Source of the DNA: Conchocele bisecta
Lineage: Eukaryota > Mollusca > Bivalvia > Lucinida > Thyasiridae
Assembly (NCBI GenBank): GCA_029237695.1
Contig: CM055280.1
Coordinates: 31,964,616 to 32,028,615 of the forward strand
Reading direction: 5' to 3'
DNA length: 64,000 bases
A program made the translations under genes and the position numbers. Positions 32,986 to 44,105 of the stretch are shown here, piece by piece. Under the pieces are notes generated by a model, which worked only from the letters and a program-made list of their open reading frames with translations, did not search any database and had not been told where the DNA came from. Position 1 is the first letter of the stretch. The number at the start of each line of letters is the position of its first letter.

Positions 32986-33469
32986 ATATGTTGTTGGGTT
33001 ACCATAAATGAGAAATTCCACGACTTGCTACTAAATTTCTCTGTTTCGCACTAATACAATTAGCTTACCATATTCTTGACACTTTTCTAAATAGATGCCC
33101 CTTCAGTTGTATGTTTTATTCCGTGAAAAGAAAAAAATGTAAATGTAAAGCTATATTTACGTCATGTAAATGTACGTAACGGAAATTAAATTTCTGAGAC
33201 CCCTGGTCCCTTGAAGTGGAAATAAAATTAAAAAAATGACAAGAACAATTGGCTATATATTATAAATGTAACAACTGGACTGTCACCCAATGGAATAAAC
33301 ACAGTTTAATGAATTATTGGTTCTACATCGAAACTAGAAAAACGACACCAATATGTACATAAAATATAGAATCACTGATGTCTCATTATTATTGAACCAT
33401 GTTATTGTAGTTGCGAACAATAACTCTTGCAATCTACTCCTGTACCGTCTGTAGCAGATTACTATTCCA

Positions 33470-33985
33470 TTCATACATGTAGGCTTCCTCTACATAATAG
33501 CTAATCAGATCTGATTTACACTTTAGTTTTTAATTGTGACACAATTTGTATATTTTCCATCTGAAAAAAAATATTATAAAAGTAATACGTATGGATCACG
33601 ATTTGCCTGGTTTGGCCCTCAGGTACGTTTTCATCTTTCGCTCTTTCTGTTACCTGGGAGTTGAATTGGGTTATTGCCCATTATAGAAGTAGTAAGATTA
33701 TTACTGATCCTACTGCTTTTTGGAGGGGCCATGTGATTCTGGTGTGGCGAGGACCTGGCATCGGATCAGGATCATCCTGATTTAAGGGCTGAGTATATAG
33801 TTCTTTTATTGTAAATATTCAATTCTGATTTTAGGATTTTCCCCCCATTTGTACATGTACTTGAACATGTACTTGTACAGGTAATATATGGGATTTATTA
33901 CTAAACCCATTGACCCGCCTTAAATGACCGCATCTGTTGATAACTTGATAGGCCGTTAGACCCAACAAACAAATAAATGATATAC
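33470..33985 (+). repeat. Dispersed SINE-like repeat, first of a tandem pair
   Basis: It runs from GTAGGCTTCCTCTACATAATAG through TTTGCCTGGTTTGGCCCTCAG, GGGTTATTGCCCATTATAG, TCTGGTGTGGCGAGGACCTGG and GGATTTTCCCCCCA. It ends in a tail CTTGATAGGCCGTTAGACCC and ACAAACAAATAAATGA. The tail resembles the GGCCGTTAAACACCAATAAAC ends at 37590 and 37690. I take these as 3' tails of one retroposon family. Confidence 0.6.
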
Positions 33986-33999
33986 GTAGGCTTCCTCTA

Positions 34000-34445
34000 C
34001 AGAATAGCTAATCAGATCTGATTTACACTTTAGTTGTTAATTGTGACCTAATTTGTATATTTTTCCATTGGAAAAAAAAACTATTATAAAAGTAATACAA
34101 AACTTTACGTGGGTGGTGGTCGGGAGAACGAGACGACGTAAATTAACGGTAGTGGTTCCTCCATATAGGAATCACTATTTGCCTGGTTTGACCCTTCAGT
34201 ACATTTTTATCTTTGGCTCTTTTGTTACCTGGGAGTTGAATTGGGTTATTGCCCATTATAAAAGTACATTGTAGTAAGATTATTACTTATCCTACTGCTT
34301 GCTTTTGGGAGGGGCCAAGTGATTCTGGTGTGGCGAGGACCTGGTATCGGACCAGGATTATTCTGATTTCAGCGCTGAATATATAGTTTTGTTATTGTAA
34401 ATATTCAGTTCTGATTTTTGGGATTTTCCTCCCTGTACATGTACG
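34000..34445 (+). repeat. Second copy of the 33470 repeat
   Basis: Same order of words as 33470-33870, with an insertion near 34110 and the 3' tail lost. The two copies sit head to tail. A third, more diverged copy is at 37270-37615. Confidence 0.7.
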
Positions 34446-34479
34446 TGAAAATATACATGTACTTTTTCTTTTTATATGA

Positions 34480-34835
34480 AACGTGAATTTCGTCACTGAT
34501 ATCAGGGGCGATAACCGTGTTTCCATTAAAGGTTAATGGAAACTATATTCTGTCTGCTTAGTTTTGTTATGTGCACTATGATCGTACTTTATAATGTGTC
34601 AATAATATTTGTTCGGGTGACACATTTAATTGGTATAAATAATTTAAAAATGTCATGTCTCATTTGCATATCAAAATAGCCTGATACCACCACGAGTCAC
34701 TATCAGTAAAATCAATATTACTAAATGATTATATGTGTATAGTGGGCCTGCACTCGTAATTTTTAAAACTGGCGGAATACATGTACCGTAGTTACACAAT
34801 TATACACTTATTTAATTCTTATAGGCAAACTGTTA
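34480..34835 (+). repeat. Dispersed repeat (with 22660 and 38660)
   Basis: It shares TGATATCAGGGGCGATAAC, GTTAATGGAAAC, GGTGACACATTTAATTGGTAT, AAATAATTTAAAAATG and TAGTTACACAATTATACAC with 38660-39005. Part of it occurs inverted at 22660-22870. It has no terminal repeats and no coding potential. Confidence 0.65.
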
Positions 34836-34841
34836 TGCAAA

Positions 34842-34946
34842 CAGGTTGAAGTACATTGTAACGGACCGAGGTCTTATAAATACATTAAAGCGTCCATAAA
34901 CGAAAAAAACACACATATATATACCTCGGTCCGTTACTTCAACCTG
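34842..34946. mobile_element. Fold-back MITE, CAGGTTGAAGTAACGGACC family (short)
   Basis: Left end CAGGTTGAAGTAC..GTAACGGACCGAGG faces CCTCGGTCCGTTACTTCAACCTG. Most of the interior present in the 35999 copy is deleted. Confidence 0.8.
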
Positions 34947-35094
34947 TGGATGGGACCCCAACTTTAGCTGTACATGTAATTTGCGAACCAGATCTCTTAT
35001 TCACTATTCTGCAGAGGAAGACTATGAATGGAAACGTAACTCTGCTACGGACAGTACGGTTGTAGATTTCAAGAGTTACTGTTCACAACTATGA

Positions 35095-35275
35095 ACAATG
35101 TGGCTTACTCGCTTACCACATTTATCCAAGTGTTGTGAGTTTGATGCCCGGGTGGGATGTAGTTCTCTAAGCACTGTTTCATGTTGGAAAGTTGCGGAGT
35201 CATTTGCTGAGTAATGGTTAATACTGGTAAGAAATTCAATAAAAGGCTAACCATGTACATAATAGTGTTTGATTG
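35095..35275 (+). repeat. Possible degenerate SINE
   Basis: TGTGGCTTACTCGCTTACCACA could be a decayed A box and GTGAGTTTGATGCCCGGG a decayed B box about 40 bases on. The body has no recognised domain. Confidence 0.3.
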
Positions 35276-35280
35276 TTTGT

Positions 35281-35690
35281 TTCAGGGAAGCCGTCTACAG
35301 ATCTTAGCCATCTGGATTATTCGTCGAGCCTCTTCAACTTCACCCTGCAGTCGAGGCAGACACCAGCAGGGCTATTGAGATAGTATATGGGCGGTTTCAG
35401 AAGAAGCAGATAAGGCTGAAGTTGTTTCTCATTCTGCTGTTGAAGGACAAAGGCCACCAGAAGAATCGCTGCCCGAAGACACTACTCCACCTGGGCAACA
35501 AGTTGCCAAACACTCGCGAAATGGGAAACTGATCCAGTTCCTGACCTACACGAAGCAAAATATAGTGTCGCCATGACAGACTGTCATCATCTTAAGATCA
35601 GCGACATCTGAAAATATAACCCTCGAGGAAGAGCTTGAGAAAGACAAGTTCAGTTACAAAAAATTAACCATTTAACCGGAGTACCATCCA
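35281..35690 (+). other. Exon-like GC-richer segment of unknown nature
   Basis: A good acceptor (TTTGATTGTTTGTTTCAG) precedes sequence that is more GC-rich and less repetitive than its surroundings. All three frames close within about 35 codons, so at most a short C-terminal coding end plus a 3' UTR, or a non-coding exon, could fit. I found no paired upstream exon. Confidence 0.25.
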
Positions 35691-35998
35691 TGCCAGCGGC
35701 AGTGTTTGTGTGGTTCTTAACTCTGATTTCTGCTCTAATCATCTAATCAACCTGTTGAAAGGATGTGTCGTGAAGACATGTTACTTCTTGTGTTGATGGA
35801 ATTGAGAATGAATCTTATTCACACAAATCTGACTTGTGCAGTTTTAAGATTTGTCAATATTTTTTGAATCGGTGACTCATTCTTGTGGTGGACAGAATGA
35901 CAATTGTACATTTCTGATTATGTGACACTCGAAGGACTAGATATTGAAATGGTCAGAAATATATTTACTATGCTTTTACACATATGTGGATGTGACCT

Positions 35999-36204
35999 CA
36001 GGTTGAAGTAACGGACCATGGCCTATAAACATACATTATACCTAAGAGCATCAATAAGTGAGAGAAAAATAAGCTAAACAAAATGTATTTACTCCATGTG
36101 TGATATATGGGAGTAAATAATTTGTTTAGCCTATTTTATTTCACTTATTGATGCTTTTAGGTATATTTAATGTATTTATAGGTATTGGTCCGTTACTTTA
36201 ACCG
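35999..36204. mobile_element. Fold-back MITE, CAGGTTGAAGTAACGGACC family (full)
   Basis: Two long arms: CAGGTTGAAGTAACGGACC, then CCTAAGAGCATCAATAAGTG and AATAAGCTAAACAAA, face their complements, with GTATTTACTCCATG / ATGGGAGTAAATA at the centre. It touches the next element at 36206 with no spacer. Confidence 0.85.
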
Positions 36205-36205
36205 G

Positions 36206-36419
36206 TGGCTGTGACTGGAGAATGTGGTTTATGGGATTTGTGACCAGTGTAGCTCCTGATCAAATAGTACACTCATGTAGCCTGATAATGATATGGCTTG
36301 TTAGAAGCATGATGGAGATTTCATTGATGCAATGGTGAACAGTGCAGATCCTTGTGCGGATATGTGTATCTACACTGATCGCAAATCCCATAAGCCCCAT
36401 TTCTCCAGTCACAGACACA
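36206..36419. mobile_element. Full-length GTGACTGGAG family element
   Basis: The ends TGGCTGTGACTGGAGAATG and CATTTCTCCAGTCACAGACAC are inverted. The interior GTAGCTCCTGATCAAATAG and GTGAACAGTGCAGATCC match the 22181 copy. Confidence 0.8.
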
Positions 36420-36879
36420 TATTTGAGCAAATTTAAAAATCCTACCGCCAACCTAGAGTGATTAGCATTTAAGGTATTGCATTCAATCTTTGATTCATAA
36501 ATTTCTGTTTAACGTCCACATTCTATAAAGTCTATATTTGGTTGGTTTCACATGGTTTCAGTTATCTTCGCAATAAAGGATTTTACTTGAAACATCCAGA
36601 ATAGACCAAAGACAAACTTTGTAGACTTTCGAAGGGAAACAAAAATTTACGAATTAATGATGTATTTTTGTGCTATTATCATGATTATAATTGAAATCAA
36701 TGCCCAATGGTCAAACTTGTAACAAATTACATGTGTACAATAAATTTCGACTTCGAAATTTGACTTCGAATGAAATGGTGCAATTGGTTATATTGGTCAT
36801 TTGCAGTGCATGATGTGAGAAACAACATATTGAGGCATCATCTGTAACACAGTGCCTTCAATCATGATTCATACCCAGC

Positions 36880-38115
36880 ATACAAAGTATATCGAGGTGT
36901 ATATAGTTTTTGTATTTTCGTCCATCCGTAAGATTTGCGTTAAAGGTTTTTGGGTACCCATTATATCTGCAACCGTAAATCGCATTGAGTTGAATCTTCA
37001 TATACTTCTTTATCGTCATCCATATTTTTTATACTGTAGCACACCGATGTGGCTTTCCTGCACAAGGTCAAATTACTTAAAGTTTTGAAATATTTGTATC
37101 AAACATGTCAAAGTTTTTAAGTACACAATGTCTCTGCAACCGCAAGTCGGGTTGACTTGAAACTTCATACATGTAATATACTTCTTTATGAAGTTAGAAG
37201 ATCAATATTTTCTTTCTATAGCCCTGGTGGGTGCATGTGATGGGTAATTTAACAATCGCAATTCATCCTTACCGGAAATCCGACTGGAGACCTGGTTTGG
37301 CCCTCACATACGTCTTTGGCATTTTGTATGTGACAGTTGAATCTGGTTATATCTCTTGTGTGAGTATTACGATTATTCGTAATCCTTTTTTAGGGAAAGA
37401 GGCCAAGTGACTTTGGTGTGGTATGGACCTGGCATCAGGTCAGGTTATTCTAATTTCAGGGCTGACTATATTTTTCTCGATGAAATTATTCCGTTCTGAT
37501 TTTGGGATTTTCCCCCCAATGCAGCAGGTTAATACAGGATCAAACCCCCCGTTTGCCCAGCCTTATATGACCTGCTGTTGATAGGCCGTTAAACACCAAT
37601 AAACAAACAAACAACTTTGGCATTTGGTATCCGACAGTTATATCCTTTATGTGAGTATTAGACCATAGCTGTTGATAGGCCGTTAAACACCATTAAACAA
37701 ACATTATATAGCCCACTCATACGGCTTTCATGCACACAGTGAAGGTGAAATTACTTTGAAACTTGCTTTAAAATGTTTGTAAATATGCGTTAAAGTTTTA
37801 AGTAAACAATTTCTCTGCAACCGTAAGTCAGATTGAATTGAAACTTCATATATTTGTCTATCAACAATCAACATCCATATTTTCATTTTATAGCCCATGC
37901 ATGTGACTTTCATGCCCAAGGTCAAGGTCAAATTGTGTTAAATGTTTTGAAATATTTGCTTTTTTTTTTTAAGTACACAATTTATCTGCAACCGTACGTA
38001 TATTGGATCGACTGGAAATGTCACACTTCTTTATCAACAGCCATATTTTCATTCTATATCTCACCTAAGCGGCTTTCATGCCAAAGGTCAAGGCCAAATG
38101 ACTTTGCTACGGCCG
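36880..38115 (+). mobile_element. Pearl-like array with ~168 bp cores, interrupted
   Basis: Core words ATCTCTGCAACCG.AAGTC, TTGAACTTCATAT, CAT.CATATTTT..TAGC and CCAAGGTCAAGGTCAAAT recur at 36962, 37129, 37811 and 37982 (spacings near 167 and 171). A retroposon-like piece (37270-37615) splits the array. It ends in CTACGGCCGCGGG, a version of the GGCCGCGGCC terminus seen in other arrays. Confidence 0.6.
37270..37615 (+). repeat. Third copy of the 33470 repeat, with intact tail
   Basis: The words CTGGTTTGGCCCTCACATACG, TTTGGTGTGG..GGACCTGGCATC and GGGATTTTCCCCCCAA lead into GCTGTTGATAGGCCGTTAAAC and ACCAATAAACAAACAAAC. The tail recurs alone at about 37668-37705. Confidence 0.6.
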
Positions 38116-38659
38116 CGGGTATGTGTGAGACCCGCTCACTTGCTCTAGTCCTTAAAAGCAAGAATAACATATCTTACCATACTGATTTATTTTGTTTTTT
38201 TCGGATACATGTACTGATTTTGTGTCCCGAGCATAACTGGAATTCCTTTTTGTATATTTATCACAACTCTTGCCTCACTAATATTCCAGTGTTCTCCCTT
38301 TGTTTTTTCACGCATTGATTTTGTATCTGGCACATGGCGATATTTCAAATTTGACCTAATATGGTCCTGATATATATCAAATCGAAGGTATCGTGGGTAT
38401 TGTCAAAATCGGATGATACATCATACAAGATGGCCGCCGACAGGTCATCCTTTAATTATAGATTTCGTCTTCTTCTCATGTACCGTTTGGCCGACGCTGG
38501 TCAGACTTCACAGTTGTGGTGCGTGGGTGAAGCATTTTCATATTTGTTTAAAATGGAGGTTGGCATATAATCCAAGATGGCCGTTGTAGAAAATTTGGTA
38601 AAATTCTTAAAAAAATCATATCAACCATGTTAATTTTGCATTATTATTATTCAAGCTTG

Positions 38660-39005
38660 AATTGCCACTTTGATATCAAGGGCGATAACATTGACTCTTT
38701 AAAATGTTAATGGAAACAACTATTTATTCTCTCTATTTATCTTTTGATGTGCAATGATCATTTTGTAACAAGTCAATACAAATATTTATTCAGGTGACAC
38801 ATTTAGTTGATATAAATAATTTAAAAATGACCTGCCTCATTTACAATCAAAATGCACGATGATACAACCTATCAGTAAACCTAAGATTACTAAGTGAATA
38901 TTTCTGTGTAGCGGGCACTCGTATTTTTTAAAACTGTTGGAATAGTTACACAATTATACTTATTTAATATTTAATTCCTATAAAGAACACTTTGTGCCAA
39001 ACAGA
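38660..39005 (+). repeat. Dispersed repeat (with 34480 and 22660)
   Basis: Parallel copy of 34480-34835, diverged by small indels throughout. The middle section lacks the TACCACCACGAG word found in the other copies. Confidence 0.6.
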
Positions 39006-39009
39006 TGGA

Positions 39010-40535
39010 CCCCAATTCAAATCATGATTTGCAACTTTGCTGAAGGATGTCTGGCACCCAGTCATTAAGTGCAAAGGCTTGTCTTATCAGCTCATTCACA
39101 AACACCACATCATACAAAAGACTTGTCACATGGATTCACCAGTGGGTGTACAGTACAAAGTCCAGTGACATGGTGTGTAATTGCATTCCGCACATTTGGT
39201 CAGGTGTGTATTTTTTTACTTTAACCTACGTTTTCTGGGGAAATAACTACCTGTATAATATATGTGAAAATCACTACAATGGAAGAAATTGAATGTATGT
39301 TCTCGCACCCCTTCCAAACTCCATTCACAATTCACACCCCCTCTGCATGAATCTGGATACTCCACGCAGTGCAAAGTCGCAGAACAATTTTTGACATACA
39401 GCCGTTTGAATGTGTACTTGTGTGTGTGTAATATTTCTCAGACTTTTTCAAGGCAATGATTTCGATGTAATGTATGACCTGTCGTGAATTTCACTCACAA
39501 GTTCATATTGGTGCTTGTAGGAGTATTTGATATCCAGTTTACATTTTCTATGGCTTTCACATTCTGTAAAACCGTCTGGAGATTCGACAATGAAATGGAG
39601 AAATGGCAAACATTTTCATGTGTCTGAATGTGGATTATTTCTGGCACTCATATCTTTGGCTTATAACGTCGTTCAAATTGTACTGCGTCAATTTTATCGA
39701 ATTTAAGATTGCATATTTCATGACTTTCTTCAAAACGCCAGTTTTAGAAGTTGATGGTTTTAGGATTTTGATATCATGCACTGCAGTGCCGGTGATAAGT
39801 CGCTAGGTGGCGTTGCCAAGTCGGACTGTTGTACTGTGCGGACTCACCGAAACAAACCGCCAGTGGACGCGTTACACTATGTTTGCAATGTAAACTCCCT
39901 GGGTAAGTTTATAGATCGCGGCTCAGTCAGCGTGCGACTAGATGTCGGTTTTTTTTTGTTAGTGGAAAGTACTAAAATTGGGAAAATTGCGCCATGTCAA
40001 TTAAATGTGGTGCAGGATGTTGAATGTAATCTTTATAATGGAAAGACAGAGTTCAATGAAACATAACGCAGTAAATGCTTAACAGGTTGCCAATTAGTAT
40101 CCCCTCGCCGATAGGCAAGAGCTGGTATATCGTTAGTCCATGTACTGCGTATGTATGTACGTACGCTAGTAACACCTTTCATTTTTCAATAACTTGTGAA
40201 CTGCTTCCACGATTTTGATATTATTTGACCATAATGTGTGTCTATGGATGGAGCATGGTTTAGCATATGAGTAGACTCATATGACCACGTTCGACCGCCC
40301 AAGGTCACGGAGTACTTTTTATTATCAAGGCTGTCAGCGAGGGGATTAGCTTCGTTTAATGATGCCAGTGCGAGGGGATTAGCTTCGTTTAATGATGCCA
40401 GTTCTTGCATTATGGTATAGCTTGCTTTAATCTAACAATTTTCTGGTTTTGACGAAGAATCGGTTTCCATGGATGTGAATATAAATCTAAAGAACGTGAA
40501 TGTGGCCCGATGGAACTGTTTGAACCCAAGGTCGC
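39010..40535. other. No gene recognised
   Basis: Open frames of 60-100 codons on the plus strand (39047-39292, 39776-40066) have neither acceptors nor recognisable motifs. A short duplication of GCGAGGGGATTAGCTTCGTTTAATGATGCC-type sequence occurs at 40337 and 40373. Confidence 0.4.
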
Positions 40536-40541
40536 AGGCCG

Positions 40542-40612
40542 ACATGATCAAACGTTATTGTTACATGATCAAACGTTATTGTTCGGCTGACATGATCAAA
40601 CGTTATTGTTAC
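40542..40612. repeat. Three-copy minisatellite
   Basis: ACATGATCAAACGTTATTGTT is present three times, the first two adjacent and the third after a short CGGCTG spacer. Confidence 0.85.
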
Positions 40613-40710
40613 ATTTCCAACAAAAAACTGATGTAATTTGAGCATTATATTCAGTATTTTCAGTACTTTTATAAATCGTCCCATTTACGTAGATAATTTT
40701 CGGTATTCAT

Positions 40711-40821
40711 ATTCCGGGGCCGCGTCATGAACGTCATGAACGTCATGAAGTAGTGACGTCATGAATGCACTTCCGCGTAGTGACGTCATGAAGGCACTTG
40801 GTCTACGCGCGGCCCCGGAAT
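40711..40821. mobile_element. Small GC-rich TIR element with CRE-type palindromes
   Basis: ATTCCGGGGCCGCG (40711-40724) and CGCGGCCCCGGAAT (40808-40821) are perfect inverted ends. Between them, GTCATGAA recurs about five times, and the full palindrome TGACGTCA occurs at 40754-40761 and 40781-40788. TGACGTCA is the canonical CREB/ATF site. Any regulatory role is inference. Confidence 0.65.
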
Positions 40822-41039
40822 GAGCATTGCCTAAAGTCATATGCAAACAGGACGCGCTATATGTTTGCACAGTTTGCACATATGTGCAAACAACGGAAAC
40901 CATGTAACAATGGATAATTTGTCGATAACAATATTTACTCATGGGAACATAGATGATTATGATCAAACCACATATTGCCACAATATTGTCAACACAGTTT
41001 ACGGAAATAATTTACCTGTATAAATTACCTGTAATAAGT

Positions 41040-41593
41040 TAGTGTGGTCAGTTAGTGGTCAGTCTGCTGGACATTTGCACATGCTAGCACATGCACAAGT
41101 GAATGGTTCTCCCAGTCACTATTGTTCAACCGGAGAAGGCTATTGTTCTCTCTACAGGTATAAAGGTGTACAGAGCACACGAGAAAACGGGTCTTCATGC
41201 ATTATTGTCCAGTTTGTAGAGTGCGAGAAACAAAAAAGGGAGATAACTAAAAAATTAGCTATGCAAGTGTTGTCATTATTGTGCGTGACACACCTTCGGG
41301 TCGTGGTCTATGCATGTGTGAAGTTTCATGACAATATTCCAAAGGGTGGTAGAGTTATGCTCAATCGGTGTGCGAAACAAAAAAGGGAGATAACTAAAAA
41401 ATTAGTTGTGCAGGAGTTGTCATTCTTGTGCGCGACACACCTTCGGGTCGTGGTCTATGTATGTGTGAAGTTTCATGAAAATATTCCCAAGGGTGTTCGA
41501 GTTATGCTCAGGACAAGAAGTGTCTGCGGCGGACGCGGACTATGTTCGGTGTCAAATCCATAGTATCCCCCGGCTTTCGTCCGGGGGATACAA
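41040..41593 (+). mobile_element. Pearl-like element with two ~155 bp cores and terminal hairpin
   Basis: Two tandem cores share GCGA.AAACAAAAAAGGGAG, ATAACTAAAAAATTAG, GACACACCTTCGGGTCG and TGTGAAGTTTCATGA.AATATT. After a GTCTGCGGCGGACGCGGAC stretch comes the hairpin GTATCCCCCGGC / GTCCGGGGGATAC at 41570-41591, which is the expected 3' structure of a Helentron-like non-autonomous element. The left boundary is not clear. Confidence 0.65.
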
Positions 41594-41921
41594 CTAGATG
41601 TGTCGGTAAAACCGACGGATGCTCTCCGATTCCGCTTTGACTTCCAAGTTTGAACAAATATCCAAATTAAAAAGACGATATTATGGTCTGATGGTAAAGA
41701 ATAATTTTTTCCGAGAAGCATAAAAACTATATGTCCTATTATTAATATACCCAGCCATACAATTGCAGTGACATCAGCCATGCATTTAGTCAGACACACC
41801 CATGCATCATGAGGATCGTCTTTTGTCCGCATTGATGGAAGTACACCAGCCTTCAAGAAGCAGAATGGACTGTCTAACGTCAAAGTACATGATTTCCTGC
41901 ACATGACCGGATTCAACATAT
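41473..41921 (-). CDS. Candidate terminal exon of a transmembrane protein with a repeat-derived tail
   Basis: Seen: after the acceptor GCTATTTGTTTCAG the minus strand stays open for 149 codons to a TGA at 41473. The exon starts in phase 1. The encoded segment has a Cys-bearing region (MCRKSC, SPFC, WVCLTKC), a hydrophobic stretch VTAIVWLGILIIGHIVFML, a second shorter one (NIVFLIWIFV) and a basic KSKRNRR stop-transfer motif. The final ~40 residues, from Cys-Ile-Pro-Arg onward, are read from the antisense of the pearl-like hairpin and (GGAC)-rich end at 41473-41593. Inferred: a single- or double-pass membrane protein whose original C-terminus was replaced by transposon sequence. I recognise no family. 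No upstream exon is visible, as the next 200 bases hold a short element. It could be a decayed exon kept open by chance. Confidence 0.4.
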
Positions 41922-42007
41922 CTGAAACAAATAGCAAACATATTATTTTTCTGCATATTTTATCAATTTTATAACTGTACAACTTGGCCATTGCAACCAG
42001 CCAGGAC

Positions 42008-42195
42008 CCAGATCAGCCTGCTCGGGGTCTACACTGGTTGTCAGAGCAATTAAAAATATTATCAGATGACCGAAGGTACAACATTACATGGCCTGTCTCA
42101 TATGTAGCTGTGACTGGAGAAATGGGGCTTATGGGTTTTGCAACCAGTGTCGCTCCAGATCAGCCTGTACATCCGCAGTCTGATTAATATCTGCT
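42008..42195. mobile_element. Two broken GTGACTGGAG family pieces
   Basis: CCAGATCAGCCTG..GTCTACACTGGTTG at 42008 is an internal/right piece. TAGCTGTGACTGGAGAAATG at 42106 is a left end, followed by CCAGTGTCGCTCCAGATCAG and GCAGTCTGATTAATATC. Neither is complete. Confidence 0.6.
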
Positions 42196-42464
42196 TGCGT
42201 CCGAGTCTGAGATTGATAAAAAATGTTATAAACTCGGCCCCTGAATATTTTTAAGGTAGGACTTTATACTTTATTGTATAATTTCGAACTGTGACATTAC
42301 CTCATGTAATATACCAAAATATTTGTTGCAATGTGTAGCAGCCCATAGAAGTAGGTAAAATGTGTAGTAATGTTAATATATTGAACTGTGGGTGACAATG
42401 GGGTGTGTTGGCGTTTGACACTCAGAGAAAAATGTGCAATAGGAACTGGAATAAACAAGAGCTG

Positions 42465-44105
42465 TAGGAGAACAGCATAGCTCGACTACGAGGGTTGTCG
42501 GTGTACACATAGCTTGTCAAACAAGGTGGCCGCGGCCTGCATAAAAACATTAACCAAGGTTGACTAAAAACCCATAGAAATTAAGTAAGTAATTCAAGGT
42601 TAAATGTAGGTCAATGTCAGATATAGGTCAGGGGGTATTGATGTACATCAGTAGGAGAAGAAGTTTTCCAAGTATGGTTGCTGTAGGCCCAGGAGTATTC
42701 CATATACAAGCTGACTAAAAACCAAGGGGAAGTAAGTAAGTAATCCAAGGGTAAAAGTAGGTCAAGGTCAAATATAGGTCAGGGAGTATTGATGTACATC
42801 ACTAGGAGATGAAGTTGTCCAAGTATGGTTGCTGTAGGCCCAGGAGTATTCCATATACAAGCTTGACTATAAACATTAACCAAGTTTGAGTACAAACCTT
42901 AATACAGGGGAAATAAGTAAGTAATTGAAGGTTAAATGTAGGACCAGGTAAAATATAGGTCAAGGGTTATTGATGTACATCCCTATGAGAAAAAGTTATC
43001 CAAGTATGGTGTATGTATGCACAATAGTATTGCATCTACCAGCTTGACTAACATGAGCTGTAGGAGAACAGCATAGCTCGACTACGAGGGTTGTCGATGT
43101 ACACATAGCTTGACAAACAAGGTGGCCGCGGCCTGCATACAAACCTTAACCAAGGTTGAATAAAAACCTTAACCAAGGGAAATTAAGTAAGTAATTCAAG
43201 GTTAAATGTAGGTCAATGTGGCCGCGGCCTGCATAAAAACCTTAACCAAGGTTGCCTAAAAACCTTAACTAAGGGAAATTAAGTAAGTAATTTAAGGTTA
43301 AATGTAGGTCAATGTCAGATATAGGTCAGGGGTTATTGATGTACATCACTAGGAGATGAAGTTTTCCAAGTATGGTTGCTGTAGGCCCAGGAATATTCCA
43401 TATACAAGCTTGACTAAAAACCTTAACCAAGGGGAAATAAGAAAGTAATCCAAGAATAAAAGTAGGTCAATGTCAAATATAGGTCAAGAATTATTGATGT
43501 ACATCACTAGGAGATGAAGTTGTCCAAGTATGGTTGGTGTAGGGCCAGGAGTATTGCATCTACAAGCTTGACTAAAAACCTTAACCAAGGAGAATTAAGT
43601 AAGTAATTCAAGAGGAAATGTAGGTCAAGGTCAAATATAGATCAGGGGTTATTGATGTACATCGCTATGAGAAAAGGTTGTCCAAGTATGGTGTTAGTAT
43701 GCACAATAGTATTCCATGTACAAGCTTGACTAAAAACCTTAACCAAGGGGAATTAACTAAGTAATTCAATGTTAAATGTAGGTCAAGGTCAAATATAGGT
43801 CAGGGGTTGTTGATGTACATCACTAGGAGATGAAGTTTTTCATGTATGGTGGGTGTAGGGCCAGGAGTATTCCATATACAAGCTTGACTAAAAACGTTAA
43901 CCAAGGGGAATTAAGTAAGTAATTCAAGAGGAAATGTAGGTCAAGGTAAAATATATATCAGGGGTTATTGATGTACATCCCTATGAGAAAAGGTTGTCCC
44001 AGTATGGTGTCTGTATGCACAATAGTATTCCATGTACAAGCTTGACTAAAAACCTTAACCAAGGTTGACTAAAAACCTTAACCAAGGGGAATTAAGTAAG
44101 TAACT
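42465..44105 (+). mobile_element. Pearl-like array, ~155-180 bp cores, about ten units
   Basis: The head GAGCTGTAGGAGAACAGCAT, AGCTCGACTACGAGGGTTG and GGTGGCCGCGGCCTGCAT occurs at 42468 and again at 43053. Each core contains AACCTTAACCAAGG, AATTAAGTAAGTAATTCAAG, GGTCAA.GTCAAATATAGGTC, TTATTGATGTACATCACTAGG and CCATATACAAGCTTGACTA. A second head inside the array shows that two elements are joined in tandem. There are no open frames of note. Confidence 0.7.

Noticed and set aside
32371..33054. Long open frames on both strands across the N run
   Set aside because: They exist only because N codons are not read as stops. The flanking coding parts are short and featureless.
42465..44105. Possible CRISPR-like or regularly spaced repeat array
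   Set aside because: Units are contiguous, diverged and of 155-180 bp with no unique spacers. The setting is eukaryotic.
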